Shown one piece after another: positions 14,383 to 21,496 of a DNA stretch of 36,064 nucleotides. The notes beneath the pieces were generated by a model. That model was not told the DNA's origin and did not search any database. It saw only the letters and a list, made by a program, of their open reading frames with translations. Position numbers and translations under genes: made by a program. Positions within the stretch are counted from its first letter, which is position 1. Each line of letters opens with the position of its first letter. This stretch comes from an uncultured Lachnospiraceae bacterium (GTDB lineage Bacteria > Bacillota > Clostridia > Lachnospirales > Lachnospiraceae): assembly GCA_910585765.1 (NCBI GenBank), contig CAJUES010000037.1, forward strand, positions 1 through 36,064, written 5' to 3'.

Positions 14383-15054
14383 ATGGACAAAATGATAGTG
14401 TATGAGGACAATGTGCTGCTGGTGGTGCATAAACCGGTCGGGATCGCGACAGAGACAGCCCGGGTCGGTCAGGCAGATCTTGTGTCCGAATTAAAAAATT
14501 ATCGAAAGAGAAAAGGTGAGGACACCTATATCGGCGTGGTACACAGACTGGACCAGCCGGTGGAAGGACTCCTGGTCTTTGCAAAGGATGGGGTGACAGC
14601 CCAAAAACTCAGCGGCGGGCTGCAGAGAGGGACGCTGACCAAAAAGTACGCGGCGCTAGTCGCGGGAGTACCCCAGGCACCGGAGGGAGAACTGACGGAC
14701 TGTCTGCTCAGGGACGGGCGGACCAACACATCCTGGGTGGTGCCAAAGGAGATGAAGGGTGCGAAGGCGGCATCGCTGCGGTGGCGGATCCTGCGGCACA
14801 ACGAGGCTGTTTCGATGCTGGAGATCGAGCTGTACACGGGCAGGCATCACCAGATCCGGGTGCAGATGGCGCACGCGGGCTTCCCGCTCCTGGGAGATTT
14901 CAAGTATGGATCGGCGGAGTCTAAGGAGATCTCGGGCAGGCTCGGCATCAACAGCACGGCGCTTTTGGCGTATGCGGTCGGACTGACCCATCCGTCTACC
15001 GGGAAGAGGATGGAATTTTCATTAAATTTTGATAAATTTAATATAATATTCTGA
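14383..15054 (+). CDS. RluA/RluD-family RNA pseudouridine synthase
   Basis: A 223-residue pseudouridine synthase that converts uridine to pseudouridine in rRNA or tRNA. The catalytic Asp lies in VVHRLDQPVEGLLVFAK (motif II; family consensus HRLDxxTSG or HRLDxPVSG). Other family blocks are VVHKPVGI at the N-terminus (motif I), KKYAALVAG and LYTGRHHQIRVQMAHAGFPLLGD, quoted here as GRHHQIRVQMA (motif III). There is no N-terminal S4 RNA-binding domain, so it belongs with the shorter members. It begins 42 bases after the response regulator and may share its transcript. The exact RNA target is not deducible. Confidence 0.92.
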   Translation: MDKMIVYEDNVLLVVHKPVGIATETARVGQADLVSELKNYRKRKGEDTYIGVVHRLDQPVEGLLVFAKDGVTAQKLSGGLQRGTLTKKYAALVAGVPQAPEGELTDCLLRDGRTNTSWVVPKEMKGAKAASLRWRILRHNEAVSMLEIELYTGRHHQIRVQMAHAGFPLLGDFKYGSAESKEISGRLGINSTALLAYAVGLTHPSTGKRMEFSLNFDKFNIIF

Positions 15055-15076
15055 TAAAAAGATTTCGGATTAGGAG

Positions 15077-15105
15077 TTGACACATTTTTACAGAAAAAGT
15101 ATAAT
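15077..15105 (+). promoter_or_regulatory. Perfect-consensus sigma-A promoter
   Basis: TTGACA (15077-15082), 17 bases, TATAAT (15100-15105). Transcription would start near 15112, giving a leader of about 60 bases that folds around the ribosome binding site. Confidence 0.85.
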
Positions 15106-15121
15106 ATAAAATATAGACGAA

Positions 15122-15167
15122 GGCCTTGTATATTGCAAGAACTCGCAGTTCCTTTACAAAGGAGGCC
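15122..15167 (+). promoter_or_regulatory. Leader hairpin enclosing the ribosome binding site
   Basis: GGCCTTGTA (15122-15130) can pair with TACAA (15155-15159) and GGCC (15164-15167), bulging out AGGA of the AAAGGAGG site; inside it GAACT-CGC-AGTTC (15139-15151) forms a small hairpin. The fold would partly hide the ribosome binding site. Function is inferred only. Confidence 0.35.
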
Positions 15168-15172
15168 AGAGT

Positions 15173-15559
15173 ATGGATGGAATGCAGAACTGGACAAACT
15201 ATTTAGAGGTTATGCGCAATCGTCTGCTTCTCGTCAATGACGCTGATAGCCTGATTTCAGTACTGACGGATGTCAAAAATATACCAATCGCGCTTTCAAC
15301 GGTCGAGGACGTGACGGATGGAACCGGACTAAATATGTCGCTGTCGGTGATCTGTTCCGAGGCAAAGGTTGCAGGGAGAGTCATGTGTCTCATGAGTGAT
15401 GACATGTTTACAACGGTTCAGCTTAACCTTGACACTGTGAAAAAGGTAGACTCAAAAATATCAGTGGATGGCAGGGGCGTGGTGATGAAGCTCACGATCA
15501 GGAACGGGGCTGAATTTTTACTGATGTTTCACACGGATTTCGTGGAGGAAGATGATTAG
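15173..15559 (+). CDS. Hypothetical protein, 128 residues
   Basis: I do not recognise this protein. It is soluble-looking, with no signal peptide or membrane segment, a mixed alpha/beta composition and an acidic C-terminus (DFVEEDD). It contains short hydrophobic beta-like stretches (PIALSTVEDV, MSLSVICSE, GVVMKLTIRN, FLLMFHTDF). AAAGGAGG (15158-15165) seven bases before the ATG and coding-like composition support it as a real gene. It is transcribed alone: a perfect-consensus promoter (15077-15105) lies upstream and a strong terminator (15585-15617) downstream. That isolated, strongly promoted arrangement suggests a well-expressed cytoplasmic protein. Confidence 0.75.
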   Translation: MDGMQNWTNYLEVMRNRLLLVNDADSLISVLTDVKNIPIALSTVEDVTDGTGLNMSLSVICSEAKVAGRVMCLMSDDMFTTVQLNLDTVKKVDSKISVDGRGVVMKLTIRNGAEFLLMFHTDFVEEDD

Positions 15560-15584
15560 GGCCCTTACCATTATGGAAAATATA

Positions 15585-15617
15585 GGACGCTGTGACCGCT
15601 CAGCGTCCTTTTCCTTT
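15585..15617 (+). terminator. Rho-independent terminator
   Basis: GGACGCTG (15585-15592) pairs perfectly with CAGCGTCC (15601-15608), followed by TTTTCCTTTT. It ends the transcript of the 128-residue hypothetical gene. Confidence 0.92.
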
Positions 15618-15764
15618 TATGCGCACGGTCACCCCGATGAAGTATGTCAGCAGAAGCTGACGGGTGCCCGTCGCGGGAGCAGCGGAATTGCACAGATGCC
15701 TTGCGGCAGACATATGCGCCCCGGCGTGCGCACGGGGGAGTCACACAGGAGGGAGAGGTGGGAT

Positions 15765-16172
15765 ATGGAATATCATAAGAAGGCAGATCTGAAGGTGGAG
15801 TGCGTTGCGGCGCGGGAGGACTTTGACTTTTTCGGGATCACGCTGGATGATGTGCTTGACAGGACAGAGGCAGGCATGTATTTTCTGAAAAAGGCAAAGG
15901 AGCTGTGTGCCATGACACAGGGTGTCGAGTGGACGAACGTCGCGTACACGCTCAACATCACAATGCTTCCGGACGACAGTGTTTCCTTTGAGTTCAGCGA
16001 GCGCATCGAGGACTATGTTGTGAGCCTGAAACATTCCCTCGCCATGGCGGGGGATGAGACGAGAGGGGCACTCGAAGAGTTCATCGCGGCGCTCGAGGGC
16101 GCCGGCGAGGAGGAGGGGCGCAGGCTGGTGGCGCACTTCGAGAAGAACATCAAGGCAGAGCGGATGAAGTAG
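15765..16172 (+). CDS. Possible MecA-like adaptor, 135 residues
   Basis: A 135-residue acidic protein. The N-terminal region (LKVECVAAREDFDFFGITLD, then DVLDRTEAGMYFLKKAKELC) resembles the start of MecA-type adaptors, in which a short strand is followed by a DL...GI..D segment, a helix, and then a second strand with a PD-rich turn (here TMLPDDSVSFEFSE). MecA proteins deliver substrates to ClpC. The long C-terminal MecA domain is missing, so at best this is a short relative; the similarity is weak. ATG 15765 is chosen because GGGAGAGGTGG lies directly upstream; a longer frame from 15552 overlaps the terminator and is not credible. The deacetylase gene starts 9 bases after its stop, so the two are likely cotranscribed. 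Confidence 0.5.
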   Translation: MEYHKKADLKVECVAAREDFDFFGITLDDVLDRTEAGMYFLKKAKELCAMTQGVEWTNVAYTLNITMLPDDSVSFEFSERIEDYVVSLKHSLAMAGDETRGALEEFIAALEGAGEEEGRRLVAHFEKNIKAERMK

Positions 16173-16181
16173 GGGGTACTT

Positions 16182-16994
16182 ATGAAGACAGATATCAGGA
16201 AGATCTATGTGTGTTTTCCCGGCGGGAAGCACAAGGCGCTGACCATGAGCTATGATGACGGGAAGCACGAGGACAGACGGCTTGTGGAAATATTCAACAG
16301 GTACGGCATCAAGGGAACGTTTAACTTGAACAGCGGGCTTGAGGGCGATCCGGTGCGGATCCCGCAGGCGGAGTACCGGGAGCTGTACAGGGGACATGAG
16401 GTGGCATGCCACACCGTAGCGCATCCCACGATCGGGCGCTGCCCGCTTCCGAGCGTGGCGCAGGAGATCCTGGAGGACCGGAAAAAGCTTGAGGAGATCA
16501 TGGGTTATCCGGTGCGCGGGCTGGCATATCCGAACGGCTCGTACACGCAGGAGATCTGTGACCTGCTTCCGGGACTCGGCATACGCTATGGCAGGATCGT
16601 CGGCAATTCGGACGGTTTTGCGCTGCCGGATGATTTCCGGCAGTGGAAGGCGACCTGCCACCACGATCACAGACTGCTGGAGCTGGGGGAGCAGTTCGTC
16701 GCGCTGCAGAAAAAGCAGTATCTGTACCTGATGTATGTGTGGGGACACAGCTATGAGTTTGCGAACAACGACAATTGGAATGTGATCGAGGACTTCTGCA
16801 GGATGGCGGGCGGCAGGGATGATATCTGGTACGCGACCAACATACAGATCGCGGACTATATGGATGCGGCGGGCATGGCACAGTTTGCGGCGGACGGTTC
16901 CTTTGTCCGCAATCCGTGTGCGCAGAGCCTGTGGCTGTGCGTCGATGACGAGCGCGTTGTGGAGGTAAAGGGCGGCGAACAGGTATCACTGTAG
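16182..16994 (+). CDS. Polysaccharide deacetylase family protein (CE4-like)
   Basis: A 270-residue CE4/NodB-homology protein. Motif 1 is SYDDG (Asp pair for catalysis and metal), motif 2 is HEVACHTVAHPTIG with the HxxxH metal-binding histidines, and motif 3 is LAYPNGSY in place of the usual RxPYG; a later GHSYEF supplies the motif-5 region His. Such enzymes remove acetyl groups from N-acetylglucosamine polymers or related sugars. There is no signal peptide, so this one is likely cytoplasmic, acting on small saccharides or lipid-independent substrates. It follows the possible MecA-like gene by 9 bases. The fold and metal site are well supported; the substrate is open. Confidence 0.88.
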   Translation: MKTDIRKIYVCFPGGKHKALTMSYDDGKHEDRRLVEIFNRYGIKGTFNLNSGLEGDPVRIPQAEYRELYRGHEVACHTVAHPTIGRCPLPSVAQEILEDRKKLEEIMGYPVRGLAYPNGSYTQEICDLLPGLGIRYGRIVGNSDGFALPDDFRQWKATCHHDHRLLELGEQFVALQKKQYLYLMYVWGHSYEFANNDNWNVIEDFCRMAGGRDDIWYATNIQIADYMDAAGMAQFAADGSFVRNPCAQSLWLCVDDERVVEVKGGEQVSL

Positions 16995-17031
16995 CGGTAC
17001 TAATTTTTTTCGTAAACTTTTGGAAAAATAA

Positions 17032-17060
17032 TTTACAATTTTTAAATTGTATGATAAACT
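17032..17060 (+). promoter_or_regulatory. Candidate promoter for the small membrane protein
   Basis: TTTACA (17032-17037), 17 bases, TAAACT (17055-17060). A second pair, TTGTCA (17063-17068) with TATATG (17085-17090), is possible. Both are weaker than the consensus promoters elsewhere in the window. Confidence 0.4.
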
Positions 17061-17154
17061 GTTGTCAAAAATGATTCAGTGTGTATATGGGTTTGATATC
17101 AGATCCTGCGGGGGCTGGATCGTTACTGAAAATATGATGGAGAAGGTGGATTTA

Positions 17155-17439
17155 ATGACAAAAAACAGTAGGGCCTGCAGGTTGACGAGGCTTATGCTTG
17201 CCATGGTAGTGGGGATATTTGTCTCTATGTTTTCCTTTGGAACGGTCACGGTGCAGGCTGCTGATACGGCAGTGGAAAATGTGGTGGAGGAACAGGTGCC
17301 GCAGGACGGCAGCGTGGAGGACAACGGCGGCGGAGCCATGATCCTTCTGATGGGCGGTATGCTGATCATCATCCTTGCAGTCGTGCTTTCGGTTGTCGGG
17401 ACATTTGTGTCGTCAGCGGCGATCGCGGATGAATTATGA
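17155..17439 (+). CDS. Small secreted or membrane protein, 94 residues
   Basis: A 94-residue protein I do not recognise. The N-terminus is a signal peptide (basic start, then LMLAMVVGIFVSMFSFGTV, cleavage likely after VQA), followed by a short acidic Val/Glu-rich segment (about residues 37-58) and a C-terminal membrane helix MILLMGGMLIIILAVVLSVV. The expected product would expose about 25 residues outside the membrane. ATG 17155 is chosen because AAGGTGG (17143-17149) precedes it; the longer frame from 17047 includes sequence that looks like promoter and leader. A terminator follows at 17471. No partner gene is adjacent. Confidence 0.65.
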   Translation: MTKNSRACRLTRLMLAMVVGIFVSMFSFGTVTVQAADTAVENVVEEQVPQDGSVEDNGGGAMILLMGGMLIIILAVVLSVVGTFVSSAAIADEL

Positions 17440-17470
17440 TTTAGAATAGGAATTTCATAATGGGATCATA

Positions 17471-17507
17471 TAAGACGGAAATCGGAGGGTTTGCGTCTTA
17501 TTTTCTT
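17471..17507 (+). terminator. Rho-independent terminator
   Basis: TAAGACG (17471-17477) pairs with CGTCTTA (17494-17500) and is followed by TTTTCTT. It ends the small membrane-protein transcript. Confidence 0.75.
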
Positions 17508-17520
17508 AGACAGGCGGTAG

Positions 17521-17608
17521 CAGTTCAGCCTTCGGCTTCCTGTCACAAGCATCAAGCCATGCTTTCTCACGGACTTCGCAGCGCAGTGCGAAGTCCTGGG
17601 CTGAACTG
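17521..17608. repeat. Structured dispersed repeat (nested inverted repeats)
   Basis: The arms CAGTTCAGCC (17521-17530) and GGCTGAACTG (17599-17608) are perfect complements. Within them GGACTTCGCA-GCGCAG-TGCGAAGTCC (17571-17596) forms a perfect hairpin, and a short GCC-TTC-GGC sits at the left arm. A related sequence lies at 29763-29793. No gene is seen between 17440 and 17768; this region holds the terminator, this repeat and the start region of the ATPase fragment. Confidence 0.7.
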
Positions 17609-17768
17609 TCACGGCAGGCGATCCGATTTTTGCGGAATTTATTTACATTTGCATGAGATTTTGTTAGTATGTAGGTTAAGCAAGACATAGAACATACCGG
17701 TATATGTATATAAGGAAGTGAAGGGTGTTGCGTGGGACTGGTCCGAGGAAAAAGAGGTGGTGGAACAG

Positions 17769-18281
17769 ATGGCTGGACATATCAAAAACCTGGATATCGA
17801 TCATTACCGAGGATTGAACGATGTGTGTTTACGTGATTTAAATGCTATCAACATCCTGACGGGAAATAACAACAGCGGTAAGACAAGCGTGCCTGAGGTA
17901 CTTTCGGGGATAGGGAATCCTGAGAGCATCCACACCTGGATAAAAATGTGCAGGCTGGGCAGGACCGGAAATTATTATGCGGGGATCTTGAATCTGTTTC
18001 CGGTGGATTCGGATCGTCTGAGCATAAAATTTTCTTATGAGGATCTGGATGGATATCAGGCAGTCGCACTTGGGGCACAGATTCAGGAGGAGCGTATTTC
18101 CGAGACAGATATTGACAAGATAAACGGTCAACGCACTGGCATGGAAGGGGTTGATATCGGGAGGGGCAGCTTCTTTGAGGCAAAACGCCTTCATACGGGA
18201 TATCATAAAAATATTCCATGGGAGGAGTATGCCGCGATACAGAAGGACTTTGTTCTGCTTGAAACGATTACTGATCTGTAG
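17769..18281 (+). pseudogene. Truncated AAA-family ATPase (AAA_15/OLD-like), N-terminal part only
   Basis: A 170-residue product matching only the N-terminal part of an AAA_15/OLD-like ATPase. The opening HIKNLDIDHYRGLNDVCLRD and the Walker A motif GNNNSGKTS (within INILTGNNNSGKTSV) are typical, followed by the usual IHTWIKM and LFPVDSDRL segments. The family normally runs to about 350-450 residues, with signature, Walker B and C-terminal Toprim or similar parts; none of these are present before the stop at 18279-18281. A GTG start at 17718 is also possible, but the family homology begins at Met 17769. Such ATPases often occur in phage-defence and mobile regions. The fragment lies between a dispersed repeat and an inverted repeat, consistent with decay. 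Confidence 0.65.
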
Positions 18282-18286
18282 GCTCT

Positions 18287-18338
18287 AGTGCTCCATCCAG
18301 ACGGTTCACGATGCTGATTTCTGACCGGATGGAGTACT
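18287..18338. repeat. Inverted repeat upstream of proS
   Basis: AGTGCTCCATCC (18287-18298) pairs with GGATGGAGTACT (18327-18338) with one mismatch across a 28-base loop. There is no T-run, so it is not a standard terminator, and no T-box consensus is present between it and proS. It may be a leader structure or a decayed repeat. Confidence 0.55.
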
Positions 18339-18425
18339 GGAATGGAATGAAAAATGAGGAATGACAGGTCGGAAAAGTGAAGGAAGAAGTGAATAAGGAG
18401 AAAATATAGAAAGGAAGAAAAAGCA

Positions 18426-19865
18426 ATGGCAAATGACAAGAAGTTAGTGGAGGCGATCACCTCGATGGAGGAGGATTTCGCGCAATGGTATACGGACGTG
18501 GTGAAGAAGGCGGAGCTGTGCGACTACTCGAGCGTGAAGGGCTGCATGATCATCAAGCCCGCGGGCTATGCGATCTGGGAGCAGATCCAGCAGCAGCTCG
18601 ACGCGGCGTTCAAGAAGACTGGCGTGGAGAATGTGTACATGCCGATGTTCATACCGGAAAGCCTTCTGGAAAAGGAGAAGGATCATGTCGAGGGATTTGC
18701 GCCGGAGGTTGCGTGGGTGACACACGGGGGACTTGAGCCCCTGCAGGAAAGGCTGTGCGTGCGCCCGACCTCGGAGACGCTCTTCTGTGATTTTTATAAG
18801 AATGAAGTGCAGTCCTACAGGGATCTGCCGAAAGTGTATAACCAGTGGTGCTCCGTGGTGCGCTGGGAGAAGACGACGCGTCCGTTTTTGAGGAGCCGCG
18901 AGTTTTTGTGGCAGGAGGGACATACCGCGCACGCGACGGCACAGGAGGCGGAGGAGAGAACGATCCAGATGCTGAATGTCTACGCGGATTTCGTGCGGGA
19001 CGTGCTCGCGATCCCCGTCGTCAAAGGACAGAAGACCGACAAGGAGAAATTCGCGGGGGCGGAGGCGACCTACACGATCGAGGCGCTGATGCACGACGGC
19101 AAGGCACTGCAGTCGGGCACAAGCCATAATTTCGGGGACGGCTTTGCGCGGGCGTTTGACATACAGTTCACCGACAGGGACAACACGCTGAAATACTGTC
19201 ATCAGACTTCGTGGGGACTGTCGACGCGCATCATCGGCGCGGTGATCATGGTACACGGCGACGACTCCGGTCTGAAGCTCCCGCCAAAGGTGGCTCCGAC
19301 GCAGATCATGGTCGTTCCGATCCAGCAGAAGAAGGAAGGCGTGCTCGACAAGGCGTATGAGTTAAAGAGCCGCCTGCTGGAGAGAGGCTTCCGCGTGAAG
19401 GTCGACGACTCCGACAAGAGCCCGGGCTGGAAGTTCAGCGAGTGCGAGATGCGCGGCGTTCCTTTCCGGATCGAGATCGGACCAAAGGACATTGAGAACA
19501 ATAAGTGCGTCTTCGTGCGCCGTGACACGAGGGAGAAGATCGAGGTGCGCCTCGACGAGGTTGAGGCGAGGGCGGCAGAGCTTCTCGACGCGATCCAGTC
19601 AGACATGTACGAGGCGGCGAGGAAACATCTCGAGACACATATTTACGATGCCGTGACATGGGAGGATTTCTGCGACACGATCAACAACAAGCCCGGCTTT
19701 GTCAAGGCGATGTGGTGCGGCGGGCGCGCCTGTGAGGATAGGATCAAGGATGAGCTGGCAGCGACGAGCCGCTGTATGCCGTTTGAGCAGGAGCAGCTGG
19801 GCGAGACCTGCGTGTGCTGCGGGAAACCGGCGAAAAAGATGGTTTACTGGGGCAGGGCGTACTAA
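18426..19865 (+). CDS. proS: Prolyl-tRNA synthetase (archaeal/eukaryote-type, short form)
   Basis: A 479-residue class II synthetase that charges tRNA-Pro. The length and the absence of an editing insertion between motifs 2 and 3 identify the short form (ProS type 3), common in Clostridia and found also in archaea and eukaryotes. Visible are motif 1 around VKGCMIIKPAGYAIWEQIQ, motif 2 with VRWEKTTRPFLRSREFLWQEGHTAH (quoted here in part as TRPFLRSREFLWQEGHT), and motif 3-like WGLSTRIIGAVIMVHGD, then an anticodon-binding domain and a C-terminal zinc-binding-like part with CVCCGKPAKKMVYWGRAY. AGGAAG precedes ATG 18426. No T-box is seen, so regulation is not apparent. Confidence 0.97.
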   Translation: MANDKKLVEAITSMEEDFAQWYTDVVKKAELCDYSSVKGCMIIKPAGYAIWEQIQQQLDAAFKKTGVENVYMPMFIPESLLEKEKDHVEGFAPEVAWVTHGGLEPLQERLCVRPTSETLFCDFYKNEVQSYRDLPKVYNQWCSVVRWEKTTRPFLRSREFLWQEGHTAHATAQEAEERTIQMLNVYADFVRDVLAIPVVKGQKTDKEKFAGAEATYTIEALMHDGKALQSGTSHNFGDGFARAFDIQFTDRDNTLKYCHQTSWGLSTRIIGAVIMVHGDDSGLKLPPKVAPTQIMVVPIQQKKEGVLDKAYELKSRLLERGFRVKVDDSDKSPGWKFSECEMRGVPFRIEIGPKDIENNKCVFVRRDTREKIEVRLDEVEARAAELLDAIQSDMYEAARKHLETHIYDAVTWEDFCDTINNKPGFVKAMWCGGRACEDRIKDELAATSRCMPFEQEQLGETCVCCGKPAKKMVYWGRAY

Positions 19866-19916
19866 TGCGAAATAGTATATATTCCGGCGCGATGTAAAAA
19901 GTGTAAACAATTTGCA

Positions 19917-19930
19917 TGTAAGCGCTTTCG
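19917..19930. promoter_or_regulatory. cre-like site (CcpA) upstream of ackA
   Basis: TGTAAGCGCTTTCG fits the catabolite-responsive element TGWAARCGYTWNCW at 13 of 14 positions. It lies about 75-88 bases before the ackA start and 20-30 bases upstream of a -10-like TATGAT (19949-19954). In Bacillus, ackA is activated by CcpA from such a site; the same control here is inferred. Confidence 0.65.
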
Positions 19931-20004
19931 TTTTCCCCGGGAATAGGATATGATTAAAGTACTGTATAAGGATCGGTAGGAAAATAAATTTTGGAGGGAT
20001 CATC

Positions 20005-21198
20005 ATGAATATTTTAGTAATCAACTGTGGGAGTTCTTCGCTCAAGTACCAGCTGATCGACAGCGGCACGGAGGAAGTGCTCGCAAAAGGGCTCTGTGAG
20101 CGCATCGGTATCGACAAAAGTGTGCTCACACACACACCCGCGGGCAGGGACAAGGTAAAGATCGAGACGCCGATGCCGAATCACACCGTGGCGGTCAGGC
20201 TCGTGATCGATGCGCTGACGGATGCAGGGCACGGGGTCGTCAAGTCGCTCGGCGAGATCAGTGCAGTCGGCCACCGCGTCGTGCATGGCGGGGAGAAGTT
20301 TGCCTCCTCCGTAGTCATCGACGACGCGGTGCTGAAAGCCATCGAGGAGTGCAATGACCTCGCACCGCTCCACAATCCGGCGAACCTGATCGGCATCAAC
20401 TCGTGCAGGGAGATCATGCCGAACGTGCCGATGGTGGCAGTGTTTGACACCGCTTTTCACCAGACCATGCCCGAGAAGGCGTATCTGTACGGGCTTCCGT
20501 ATGAGTACTATGAGAAGTACAAGGTCCGCCGCTACGGTTTTCACGGCACGAGCCACGACTATGTGTCGGCAAGGGCGGCGGAGATCCTCGGAAAGACGAG
20601 GGATGCGCTGAAGATCATCGTATGTCATCTGGGGAACGGCGGCTCTGTGTCGGCGGTCGACCACGGAAAGTGTGTGGACACATCCATGGGACTCACACCG
20701 CTCGAGGGTATCATCATGGGAACGCGCTCCGGCAGTATCGATCCGGCGATCTGCGACTTTATCTGCCAGAAGGAAGGTCTCACACCCGCAGAGATGAACA
20801 GTGTCCTGAACAAAAAGTCCGGCGTGCTCGGCATGTCAAAAGTCTCGTCGGATTTCAGGGATATCGAGGCTGCGGCGGACGACGGCAACAGACTTGCCCG
20901 GGTGACACTGGATGCGTTCTACTACAGTGTGGCAAAGTACATAGGCGCCTACGCGGCGGCAATGAACGGCGTGGACGCGATCGCGTTCACGGCGGGCGTG
21001 GGTGAGAACAACATCGCGGGGCGCGCCGAGATCGCGAAGTACTTAGGCTATCTCGGCACAGAGATCGATGCGGAGAGGAACAATGTCAGAGGTGAGGACA
21101 GGGTGATCTCGACAGACGCGAGCAGGGTAGCACTGCTCTGCGTGCCGACAAACGAGGAGCTTGCGATCGCCAGACAGACCGTGGCGCTCGTGAAATAG
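20005..21198 (+). CDS. ackA: Acetate kinase
   Basis: A 397-residue acetate kinase, which makes ATP and acetate from acetyl-phosphate in the fermentative pathway. Signature 1 is INCGSSSLKYQLID near the N-terminus. Other family blocks are VGHRVVHGGEKF, VFDTAFHQTMPEKAYLYG, RRYGFHGTSHDYVS, VCHLGNGGSVSAV and LEGIIMGTRSGSIDP, with TAGVGENN near the C-terminus. GGAGG at 19993-19997 sets the start. The phosphotransacetylase gene that usually precedes ackA is absent from this window; proS is upstream instead. A cre-like site upstream suggests control by carbon source. The gene appears intact. Confidence 0.98.
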   Translation: MNILVINCGSSSLKYQLIDSGTEEVLAKGLCERIGIDKSVLTHTPAGRDKVKIETPMPNHTVAVRLVIDALTDAGHGVVKSLGEISAVGHRVVHGGEKFASSVVIDDAVLKAIEECNDLAPLHNPANLIGINSCREIMPNVPMVAVFDTAFHQTMPEKAYLYGLPYEYYEKYKVRRYGFHGTSHDYVSARAAEILGKTRDALKIIVCHLGNGGSVSAVDHGKCVDTSMGLTPLEGIIMGTRSGSIDPAICDFICQKEGLTPAEMNSVLNKKSGVLGMSKVSSDFRDIEAAADDGNRLARVTLDAFYYSVAKYIGAYAAAMNGVDAIAFTAGVGENNIAGRAEIAKYLGYLGTEIDAERNNVRGEDRVISTDASRVALLCVPTNEELAIARQTVALVK

Positions 21199-21225
21199 AA
21201 GCCGGACAGCAAGGAGACAGAACCT

Positions 21226-21297
21226 GCAGAGCAGAGTGTCGCGGGCGCGATGCTCTGCCGCTCCGGCGGTAAAAATCCGGCAGAAAAGACTGCCGGA
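21226..21297 (+). other. Tandem hairpins after ackA
   Basis: GCAGAGCA (21226-21233) pairs with TGCTCTGC (21251-21258), and TCCGGCAG (21276-21283) with CTGCCGGA (21290-21297). Neither is followed by a T-run. They may protect the ackA 3' end or act as weak terminators. The remaining ackA-xylB gap (to 21496) holds the probable xylB promoter region but no gene. Confidence 0.5.
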
Positions 21298-21496
21298 CGG
21301 ATGCAAGTGTGAATAATAACAAATTTTCAGGGAAAATTTAGTACAGTTTATACCATGAAAAATTGTCGAAGAACTTGTATACTATAACCTATAGGCAGAT
21401 GGCACATGCCAGAATTTTTTTGCGCGGGAGCGTGCCCGGGCACATATGCGGGTGCACGATTCCGGGAGGCGATATCAAACAAACGGAGGTATTTTT

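Noticed and set aside
15552..15764. Longer start of the 135-residue protein
   Set aside because: The extension would be translated through a strong terminator; a purine-rich ribosome binding site precedes ATG 15765.
18282..18425. Possible T-box leader for proS
   Set aside because: No T-box consensus (AGGGTGGNACCGCG) or terminator with T-run is present; only an inverted repeat is seen.
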